Part shown: in pieces, positions 38,138 through 47,264 of the stretch | How the letters are laid out: each line of letters opens with the position of its first letter | How positions within the stretch are numbered: the first letter of the stretch is position 1 | Source: Isoetes taiwanensis | Taxonomy: Eukaryota; Streptophyta; Lycopodiopsida; Isoetales; Isoetaceae | Assembly (NCBI GenBank): GCA_021234155.1 | Contig: JAJEKV010000033.1 | Location: forward strand, 4,693,454-4,757,453 | Direction of reading: 5' to 3' | DNA: 64,000 nt | The notes under the pieces: generated by a model | Seen by the model: only the letters and a program-made list of their open reading frames with translations | Told to the model about the DNA's origin: nothing | The model's database searches: none | Translations under genes and position numbers: made by a program

Positions 38138-39085
38138 GGCAAAGAGCTTCTAAAAGAACGGTGATGCAAAGGCGAGAGCGGAGAACGGAGGACGGAAGGA
38201 CGGCGCCAGAGATGAAAAAAGGTTTAGGGCCGCGAAATGGAGGCGAAGGGGGGGTATGATGAGGGCTTAAATCAGAACCGCTGATGGTGCCAGTGTCTAA
38301 AGATGCCAAGGAGGGGATTGAGAGGCAAAAATTTGGCTAAGTCCCCAACAACAAAGGGAGAAGCAATGAACGGTAGAGATGAGGCGTGAGAGAATGATCG
38401 GATGTGACAAAAAATGGCCAAAGGACACACATTAATATGCGACGGGTATGAAAAAGAAGGAATGGCATTTAATGCTGGCAACTCAAGGTGGGATATCATT
38501 AAAACGAAGGTGTCCGGCGGGTACCATGGATAGATATGCGGGGGAGAAAAGATTCCCCATTTAGTAACGCCTTTTGCATTGCAAAACCACGTTGGCGAAT
38601 TTTTGATTGGTCCACGCCGACGTGGAGTTCCTCGGTTGGCTATATAAGAGAAGCGTAGATTGAAGCGGAGACACCCGATGGCGCCAAGGTATGTCTGCTG
38701 GCTGGTTTGCATGACAAATGCACTATGCCTTCCAACCGCCTCGGAGGGATTACGGCAAAATGGATTGTTTGGACCTCGGCGGTGCCACAATCGCGGCATT
38801 GCTATGGACGGGTGGTGTGCCGGCATGGCTGAGCATGCCGCATCCCCACACCAATGGGATGGAGGTGATTCTCACACTGCTACTGGGACCCCGAAAGCAC
38901 AACTTCGTACCACATCCTGCGTATCACCTCTCCTCAAACCCGAGTAGAGGGTCTTTCTTCTTAGGACTTAGTAGATAGGGCTCGAGCCCGCTTTTTGTAT
39001 ATAGGGCGCGCCCATAAGCGGAAATAGCTGGGCTTTGCCCACATTTTGTAAAAAATGCCACCTATAATATAAATATGCCGCTGGT
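38138..39085 (+). other. Spacer of copy D with antisense (plus-strand) promoter-like block
   Basis: On the plus strand, opposite to the element: an ATTGG box at 38606-38610, TATATAAG at 38641-38648, and an ATG at 38678 opening an 89-codon frame to 38947. GGTATGT, a possible splice donor, follows the first codons. All parts recur in A, B and C at equal spacing. An inverted repeat GGCATG...CATGCC is near 38821-38838. Confidence 0.5.
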
Positions 39086-42000
39086 TTAGTCACTATCTGT
39101 TGTGTTTGTGTCTGGAACTGCATCTGTTTGTTGATTTTCACTTTCTGTGGTATGAAATGTTTTGAGGCGAAAGCCATTAACCAGTGTAGGTAATGGAGTG
39201 CCATCTAATTCAGCCAGCGGAAAACTTATTTGGTCGAACCACTTGAGCAATTTGATAAGGGCCAAGCCATCGAAACTTGAGTTTACCCGGAAAATTTTTG
39301 TACCGAGAATCATAAAGAAGAACCAAATCTCCTTCCTTGAATGTTTTTGTCTTCAAACGTTTGTCATGTAAAGATTTTTGCAACCGTTGTCCATGAAGAA
39401 CACGAATATAAGCATCCCTTCTAAGTTCATCCAACTGTTCCAATTGATAAACCCTTTCTTTGAGTGCAGCAGGCGGATTATGGGCAGTAGCCAATTGAAA
39501 ACGGAGAGTTGGGAGTATGTACTCAAAAGACATGAGAGCTTCTTGACCATAAACCAATTTGAAAGGAGTGTGACCAGTAGCTATTTTGAAACAAGTATTG
39601 TAAGCCCAAAGAACAAAAAGGGAAGTTTGTTTTGCGGTCGGTCGAGAAGCGTCAAATTTTCTTGAGAATTGTGACCAGAGTTTTGTTGGTGCTTTCTCGC
39701 CAAACCATTCCCTTTGAGGATAGTAAGGTGTGCTCTTGTGATGATGTATCGGGAGATAATCCGTCGCTCCTTGATGGTATGATTGATAAAATGGACACCA
39801 CGATCACCGACCAGCTCCGCGGGGCAGCCCAATCGTGATGATTTGTTGATAGAGGACCTTGGTCGGGCCGGGCCGCAGTGTTGTTATCCGGAAGTGCGCA
39901 AGCTTCCGCCCATTTGGTAGCGTAGTCGGTGAGAACTGAATGTAGCGGCACGGGTGTGCCGCTAAGCAGAGGGTCGATGGATCCCACAAAATCCATTCCC
40001 CATTTGCTGAAGGGAAGTGGCGCGGGCGACCGGGCGCCAAGGGAAGAGCGCCACGGGCCAGGTCAGCCCCACACGCCCGGCAAGCATCACACGCGGGCGT
40101 GGGCGAGGCGCCTTTGAAGAGCGTGGGCCAAAACAACCAAAGAAGAAGGATTTTATGCCATGGTGTCACCATGAAAATGACCACCACCGAGCCCTTCATG
40201 GGCTTCTCGAACAATATCCGGGACCTCATGAGGGAGAACACAAATCGGCGATGGTATCCTTACCCTTTTGTAAAGATGGCCTGCAACCATGGTGTAGTCA
40301 CGGACCTCGCGGAGAAATTGATGTCGACGGATTGTCGCTATCGGGAGAGCGTGGCATCCTCGGGTGGAAGAGCCCCGTGAGGAGATACCGCTGAAAGTCA
40401 TGAAACCAATGAGGTGTTGCCGCGACCAGAAAAGAGTTGAGCGTCGGGGAAAGGCGCCCGAGACTCCGGTGGAGGGATCATCCGTGGTGGATGCGTGAAA
40501 GATAATCCGACAACATGAGATTTGCGGCCTTGTGAACAATTTCAAAAGGTGCAAATTCTTGCGTAAGAGGACCCAACGAGCAATGCGGCCCGTGGGCGGG
40601 ATTTGTTGATCAAATAAAGAAGTGCCCGATGGTCAACAAAGAATGTGATCCGACCGCCCAAAAGATAGTGACGGAAGCGTTGGACGCAGAAAATTAAATC
40701 CAAGGCTTCGCCTGCGGGCGAGTAGTTGCGCCGCCAGAATTGAGTTTCGGGCCGGGCGTAGCGGTTTGGTTTGTCGCTGCAGCGATCATATTCTTGAGAA
40801 AGAACAGCTCCAATAGCAAAGGCGAGACATCGACATGAACATGAAAGGGCTTGTCCCATTGAGGAGGAACAAGAACCGGGCCCGAAAAAGCAAGAGCTTC
40901 AATCGGTGGAAAGCGAAGATCCGCCTGGGAATTCCAAGCCTGTGGATTCATCACCCGTGAGTTTATGAATGGGATCTCGCAATGGCGGCGAGCCCGTGAA
41001 TGAAAGTGGAGTAATAATTGACCTTACCCAAGAAGGAGCGTGTTTCCTTGATATTGGCCGGTGCTTGAGCCTTGAGCACACAAAACTGATTTTGGCGAGA
41101 TCCGTGGTGATACCCGCTTTGTCGACCACATGTCCCAACGTAACACCGTAAGTGACGCAAAAAGGTGCATTTCTGGATTGAGACTAATGCCTGACTCATC
41201 ACATTTCTGAAAGACGAAGTTCCAATTTATCCAAATGGTCAGCCATGGAACCAGAGGCGAGAAGTCATCTTGAAAAATTTGCAAGAAGGGATTTTCCTTC
41301 ATAAAATCATGAAAAAATCGAGAGCATGATACGCTGAAAACGGGATGGAGAGTTTGATAATCCAAAAGGAACCACCTTGTAGGCAAAAAGTGACTCTACC
41401 GGGTGGTGAAAGTAGTCTTGAGTTGATCAGATTCGCTGATTGAGATCTGATTGTAGCCGTAAAACCATCCATGAAGGAGTACATCTCATGTCCAAAGAAC
41501 CTCTTCCGTAACCCGGTCCGTGAAGGAAGTGGAAAATGATCACGCCCGCGGGCTGATTGAGTTTTCGGTAGTCCACGCAAACGCGGATCTTACCATTGTG
41601 TTTGAGTGCAATGACAATGGGGCTCACCCATTCAGAATGTTTGACCTCATAGATCAAACCTGCAGCAAGGAGTTTGTCGATTTCTGCCTTGACGCGATCA
41701 CGGTAATTGGGGTTGAGCCGGTACTGTCGTTGCTAGACTGGACGTGCATCAGACTTGGTAGGAATAGTGAGTTCCCCCAAGGTTTTGTTGATCCCCCGAA
41801 GATCTCTGTAGCTCCAGGCGAAAATGTGTTTGAACTTTTTGAAGAGCGTGACGGCCCTGTTACGATAGGGTGTCGGAAGATTTGCAGCAATTCGGACAGG
41901 CTGATTGTTGCCTACGTCCACAATCTCGACTTCAGGAGTCTGAATATGGGGGATAACTTCCGTGTCCTGGACAATATGAGCAGGAGGTTGAAGCATAACA

Positions 42001-42750
42001 GGATGCGTGGCACTCTGCGTGGTGAAAAAGAGAGGTTGCTGAGTGTCATCAAGCAGGTTGCTTCATACAACAGCCGTACATCTACAGAGTGGCGTGGAGG
42101 TTCAAAGATCCCAAAAGTGATCAACACGTTGATTCGATTGCAAGGAGCCAGGTAAGGGTCAAGCAAAGCAGCCACAGCCTGGTCCTGATCAAGAGACATT
42201 TCTCCCCAAGGATCGGCATATTCGGGTGGGATGACAGAGACGCACTTCGCGGTGGAGCCCGAACTTGATAGATATTCCGGGCTTCCCCGAGAATCTGGTC
42301 CGAGAGAGGGTTCAAAGATTGTCGACGGAAATGATTTTGCCGTTTCCAAGTCCATGGTGGCATTGAGGTGACCATCTCGTGATGACTAACCGATCCGTGG
42401 GCCCAAGAATGGATATTCTTGGCTCAAGCGGAGAAAAAGGTCTCGCCGACCAACATTTCATAATCACCTGGATCTTCTCCAGCCTTCCAAACACCAAATT
42501 CCAAGGGGAATCTGAGATCACCAATGTTGATGTGAAGAAGAGGCGTGACGCCTTGAGGTCGCGTGATATGGCCATTAGCCAATTTGATGTCATATGGGGC
42601 ACGATAGAGTTGTTTGATGCCCATTTGTTTGCGGAGTTTATCCGTGATGAGATTGACCGCGCTACCTCCGTCAATTTGAACATGATTGACTTGTTGATTG
42701 CCCACCGTGGCATGTACCATGGGAGTAGAGGTAGCAACAGCCCCAACCAA
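39086..42750 (-). pseudogene. pol: pol region of copy D
   Basis: The protease DGGSAVNLIT starts near 42672 and its flap (YEMLVG) is near 42450. RT runs about 41660-41250: a clean block from IYEVKHSEWVSPIVIALKHN to RVCVDYRKLNQ (41657-41560), then FQDD at 41264-41275. RNase H covers about 40950-40500 (LSQEYDR; FFVDHRALLYLINKS). Integrase covers about 40400-39480 (REVRDYTMVAGHLYKR; GDRGVHFINHTIKER). The GPYQIAQVVRPNKF module is near 39260, and pol ends at a stop at 39086. Frameshifts are present but fewer than in A-C. Confidence 0.88.
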
Positions 42751-43199
42751 AACAGTCGGGAGTGGTAACTGGTCCTTGAGAGCAAAATCGTGGCAAGACT
42801 TAGAGGAATTTTGATTTTTGCCAGCTCCTCTTGGAGTTCCAGAGGCACATGAGAAAAAGGATCTGCTGGATCCACGGGTGCTGGAGTGCGTGGTAATGAA
42901 GCAGCAACTTCTTTGAGTTGGTCAACCTCGGCAGCTATATTTGGATAGGTCTGAGAGCGTGGAGGTTGAGACGTGGAAGGTGCTTCTTGTCTTTGTTGAG
43001 CTCTAGTGGTGGCATGGACATTAGCCAACGTGCGGCCTTCAGCAGCTTGCATGAGGTTCAAAATGCTTTGGCGAACTTTAGGCATAACATGCGGCATGAG
43101 TTTCTCCAAGTCAGGTGCAAAGTGAACCTTTTTTTCTTCTTCATGAGGAATGGTGTCGACGGCAAAGGCAGGTCGCGTGCCATTAGGAATAATGGTTAA

Positions 43200-45025
43200 G
43201 GGACGGACGCTCGGTTCGGCGTGAAACCAAACCAACCCAATTTGATGGCGGACCGAGGATTAAGAGCCCGAAAAATTTCTTCCCCGTGTGCTTGTTGATC
43301 CATCCGAGGTTGATTGGCGAGCTGGTTGATAGCGTGATTGCCGAGGCGCCAGCGAGGTGGCTTCCGGGCGAACAGACGCGGGCCTTGTTTGCCATTAGCA
43401 ATCCGAGAGTTGGTAAGCCGTGAGGCGGACCGATATGGTCTGATTTTGTGCCGTGAAGCTGCACTTGAACTTGTGGAAGTTGAGGACACGCCGTGGTGGT
43501 ATGACCCCATTCGTGACATGTGATAACACCGAAGCTTTGAAGGATCAAAAGGAGTACGCGGTGTTGGGTCCCCGCTGTTGCTCCCCGCTGCGGATAGAGT
43601 TGATTGGGTTGCGCCTCGCGGTGGTGGGTCGCCGATATTGCGATTGGTGCCGAGGTGTTGTTTGCACTTGATAAACCATCTTGTTGCGGAAAGGTGTAGG
43701 ATGAGTGCGAAGTGCACTCTTCCGCGGCATGATTGCACATGTTGCATCTTTTACAATGAGGCGGGCCATTGGTGGAGTTGCACTCATTCGCCAAGTGACC
43801 TTGATATTTGCGCATATGGCACCGTGATCCGATCGCTACCGGCTGATTGGCGTGTTGAGGTTGAACAAATAGCCCGGGAAACCATGACGGGTGGAATGAA
43901 AGGGAGCTCCCCAAGAGCCACGCCATGGGAGGAAACATTGATCGAAAGTGATTGACAAGATCGATAGCCCGCCTCCAAAGTCTTGGTAGCGCAGTATTCA
44001 TCATGAGTCGGATAGCCGGAGGAAGTCCTTGGAGAAACCGCACCAAGATCCGCTCGTGTGGGGTACTCCTTGAGTTTGCTGAGCAGAATGTGAAGTCGAT
44101 CTGCAAAATCCCTGGCAGACTCCATGGGCTCTTGTTGAAGGTCATTGAGTTGCTTGAGATGAAGCTGATCATCATCCGTGATCCCATAGTGAGAAAGAAA
44201 AGCAGTTCTCATTTCTGACCAATCTTGTTTCCAGTGGCTTTTGTTGGACATGAGCCATTTATGAGGGGAGCCACGCAGCGTTGTGGAAAAGATGTGGAAT
44301 TTCAGTTGAGGTTGCGCATGACCATTCAGGACAGCCAGAGCCTCAAATTCTTCCATGTGGGCCTGAGCACTTTGGTCTAAGGGTTTGCCTTTCGTGTTGC
44401 CAAAGGTAGGATAAGTCAGCTTAAGGGTCTGAAAGGTAGAGGTAAAAGTGCTGGGCTGGACAGGAACATGATAGTGAGGATATTGAGGTGGAGTTGGCGG
44501 TGGCATGGTGCATGAAAGACCCTGATGAAGGGGTTGCTGAGGTGGAGGTACTGGAGGTGCCTGATCATTGGTTTTGAGGTCGGTAAGGTTGTAAACAGGA
44601 AGAATGGTGGGAAATGTAGGGAAGGGAAATTCCTGGGGAGGAGCAAAAGAGACATTTGGATATCCCTGTCCACCCGTAGGAGATGATGGTTGTGAAGGCA
44701 GAGGCGTATGGCCAGAAGACGGATGGATGAAGGCATGTTCTGGGGTATGAAAGTAAGGTTGTGCAGGTTGAGCCGGATAGGGCTCCTGATAGTGATGAGG
44801 AGACTGAGGCTGTGAGCAATGTTTGCACGCTTGAGGCGGAGAATTGGGACGAGACATGACACGAGGGGTGGGTGGCGCCGACTGAGCCCTAGACCGAATG
44901 TGGCCTCCCTCAATGTCATAAGCAGATCCATACATGTCACGAACAGCTTCCCTTCAATGATGGCGCTCCAAGCGAGACGCCGTCTGGGAAAGAAGTTCTT
45001 CTGGCGTGAAGTTTCGGACAGACAT
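43200..45025 (-). pseudogene. gag: gag region of copy D, one stop after start, nearly open
   Basis: The ATG at 45025-45023 opens MSVRNFTPEELLSQTASRLE. A TGA at 44956-44954 interrupts it, and the frame continues for 383 codons (44935-43784) with a Pro/Gln/His-rich N-terminus. The gag core follows (LTYPTFGNTKGKPLDQ; KWLMSNKSHWKQDWSEMRTA; DDDQLHLKQLNDLQQEP). The next frame has the zinc knuckles near 43800-43700 (the first has Arg in place of its second Cys: CHMRKYQGHLANEC; the second, CKRCNMCNHAAEEC, is intact). This is the best gag in the window. The TGA could be a CGA-to-TGA transition. Confidence 0.85.
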
Positions 45026-45053
45026 GGCGACAGAAGAAAGGAAAATTGAATCA

Positions 45054-45071
45054 GACCCGGCAGCGGCGACA
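45054..45071 (-). promoter_or_regulatory. Primer-binding site of copy D, tRNA-Asp-like
   Basis: One base inside the 5' LTR end the minus strand reads TGTCGCCGCTGCCGGGTC. This resembles the TGGCGCCGTTGCCGGGG site complementary to the 3' end of plant tRNA-Asp, used by Athila-type elements. Three or so mismatches make it probable rather than certain. Confidence 0.5.
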
Positions 45072-45072
45072 G

Positions 45073-45327
45073 TGTTTGGGGTCTGGGTTCGGGAACTCCT
45101 GCAAGACAGCCCTCTGTGAGGACCCGTGGATCTAACAGGAGAATCCGGGGGACTATGTCACGCGGGATTTGCAAGAAGAGAACAAGAGGAAGAAAACAGA
45201 ACAAAAGAGAACAATGAGAGGAAAATGATAAGCTTCCTTGATATCAATGATGAACATACATGAGCTCTCGCAATCGAGAGAAGACTGAAGAGAGACAAGA
45301 CTCAAAACTCATCTAAAACATGTGCTA
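45073..45327 (-). repeat. Copy D 5' LTR, 3' ~255 bp
   Basis: On the minus strand it runs from the TAGCA site (45327-45323) to the LTR end CCCCAAACA at 45073. It is nearly identical to 45690-45944 in inverted orientation, forming ~250-bp arms around a ~360-bp spacer. Confidence 0.8.
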
Positions 45328-45353
45328 TGTTAACCACCGAGTGGTTAACATTG
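45328..45353 (-). repeat. Displaced terminal piece of element N's LTR
   Basis: The 26 bp, read on the minus strand, are CAATG followed by TTAACCACTCGGTGGTTAACA, the missing end of N's 3' LTR (compare 21165-21187). It contains the palindrome TGTTAACCAC-CGA-GTGGTTAACA. It joins TAGCA on one side and a gypsy LTR start on the other. Confidence 0.7.
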
Positions 45354-45944
45354 TGTTAATCCTGTGCCTCCTGGTACAGGACTATTCATGCATACGACGG
45401 ACCAGGTCAAGCTCAAGGATCCACAGACAGGCACGGGTCAGTCGTCCAAGGCCCAGCAGAAGACCAAGCAGCAGACCACGCAGTCAAAGCCTGGGTCTGC
45501 TACCAAGAGGCGCCGCGACAAGTGATGACCCGTCACCGCCTGTGTCAACGTCAGCGTGATTCTAGGCACTTCAAGAGGCACCGCCAACATTCCTGCAAAT
45601 CAGGCCTCCTTCCAGGAGTCGGCACCGAGATCAGTCAGAGTGTCTATATTGGGCCAAAGGCCATTGTACTATATATATGAGTAGAGCTAGCACATGAGTT
45701 TTAGATGAGTTTTGAGTCTTGTCTCTCTTCAGTCTCCTCTCGATTGCGAGAGCTCATGTATGTTCATCATTGATATCAAGGAAGCTTATCATTTTCCTCT
45801 CATTGTTCTCTTTTGTTCTGTTTTCTTCCTCTTGTTCTCTTCTTGCAAATCCCGCGTGACATAGTCCCCCGGATTCTCCTGTTAGATCCACGGGTCCTCA
45901 CAGAGGGCTGTCTTGCAGGAGTTCCCGAACCCAGACCCCAAACA
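45354..45944 (+). repeat. Gypsy LTR at the right border of the cluster (probably chimeric)
   Basis: This full LTR starts TGTTAATCCTG and ends CCAGACCCCAAACA, 591 bp. The left flank is CATTG, D's target duplication. The right flank GACAT begins host DNA. The most economical reading is that its first ~340 bp are the start of D's 5' LTR and its tail is the end of B's 3' LTR, joined by the local inversion. Its CAG/CTG triplets are intact, unlike those of A's LTR. Confidence 0.75.
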
Positions 45945-47026
45945 GACATTCTCGACTCGCGAGTCGAGAATAAGGCCTGTACTTTCCGGATTGTTGACAA
46001 GCTGAGGGATTCCCGACTCGCCAGTCGAGAAAGCCGGGTTCCCTTCTGCACCTCTCCTGCAAAGGAGGATATGCTGTGAGTGAAATTTTCAAATTGTATG
46101 GCAATTCCTATTTTAAGTTTCTGTAAAGCAATTTCATGCATAGTTCTGTTCTTTTATGAATCATAGACAGTTCTCTTACTGTTATGCAATACTTTTCTTC
46201 CTATCTCTCAGGATTCCTAAGTCGGGTGCTTGCCATTACTATTAGCATCTAAGAACACTGATTCCTGTTCAAGGTATTCAAGTAAACAATAACTAAACAC
46301 AGGAAAGCACAAACAAAAAGCAAATCAAAAGGAAAGCAGTGAAGCAGCTTTGAAACAACAGACAGATGAGAAACTATTAAGAAAAAAAAATACCTAGTAA
46401 AAATACCTGGTAAAAAATACCTGGATGAGGAGGAAGCTGCAGAGTTCGATTCCATTTTGCTACAGGCATTTGCAAAGCGAGAGTAAGGATTTGTCGTGCT
46501 GGAAAATGTATCAGGGTATATAAAGAGGCTCTAAAAAAATAATAGGAGCAGCACAGTAGTAAAGGAATTGCAAAAAAACAATAAACAAGCAGTATAATAA
46601 TATCAAAACTTACAGAAAAGATTTCTCACTTTCTTCTTAGGAAGTACTTTCTGCTGGCTGACTCAAATTGAGCCAAAACCTCGTCGCTGGATGCGTCGCG
46701 ATCCGTCGACCACGCTACAGTCATAAGATTGCACTGGAAATGCAATAGCAGATCGAGCGCCAAGGCGGAACAGAGGAACAAGCGGCTGCCGGAGTCGAAA
46801 CAGGGGAAGACAAAGAGGAATGGAAGGAATAGGGGTCGCGGGAGAAGAGGAAGAGGGTGCAGTTATTTCTGGCTGCACCCTCGAACCTCGAAAAAGTGGC
46901 ATTTATGACACTCCTAGAGTCACGTGTGTGGCATGCCATCCGTGACCTGGACTGCTGACGTGGCCATGTCAGATGTCGCTGACGAAGGGCCACGTCAACA
47001 CAGTCATGATTTCGGGGAAGCCTATG
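45945..47026. other. Host flank with two palindromes; no recognised gene
   Basis: A perfect 24-bp palindrome occupies 45948-45971 (half-site ATTCTCGACTCG), and a near copy lies at 46010-46031 (TTCCCGACTCG/CCAGTCGAGAA). The rest is A/T-rich with short open frames only. A pyrimidine-rich, exon-like stretch on the minus strand at 46660-46990 shows nothing recognisable. Confidence 0.4.
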
Positions 47027-47232
47027 TTTTAATGGTTAAATGTTTTAATGTTTTTAAATGGTTAATGTTAAATGTTTTAATGTTAAATGTTAGTGTTAAA
47101 TGTTTTAATGTTTTTAATGGTTATAAGGTTTTAAATGTTTTAATGTTTTTAATGGTTATAAGGTTTTCAATGGTTTTTAATGGTTGTATGGTTTCTAATG
47201 GTTATATGGCTATAGGGTTGTATATGGTTTTA
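47027..47232. repeat. AT-rich imperfect tandem repeats
   Basis: Irregular repeats of TTAAATGTTTTAATG and TTTTTAATGGTTATAAGG run for about 200 bp immediately upstream of the DUF7869-type frame. It is a minisatellite-like tract. Confidence 0.75.
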
Positions 47233-47264
47233 ATGTGTGCTCTTTAATTCAGGGAGCATGTGAG

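Larger units (their letters stand above)
35190..45072 (-). mobile_element. Ty3/gypsy copy D, internal region (minus strand)
   Basis: A 9.9 kb internal region is complete from the primer site (45054-45071) to the purine tract next to 35190 (TGGTTTGGTGGGGAG on the minus strand). Its right half, gag to RT (about 41000-45025), has the longest open frames of any copy (383, 334 and 307 codons). D sits in N's 3' LTR with CAATG/CATTG on its two sides. Confidence 0.9.

Noticed and set aside
1-45944. CRISPR-like or phage-like arrays suggested by the regular repeats
   Set aside because: The repeats are LTRs and retrotransposon copies with eukaryotic features. No spacer-repeat pattern or cas-like gene exists, and the window contains spliced plant-type genes.
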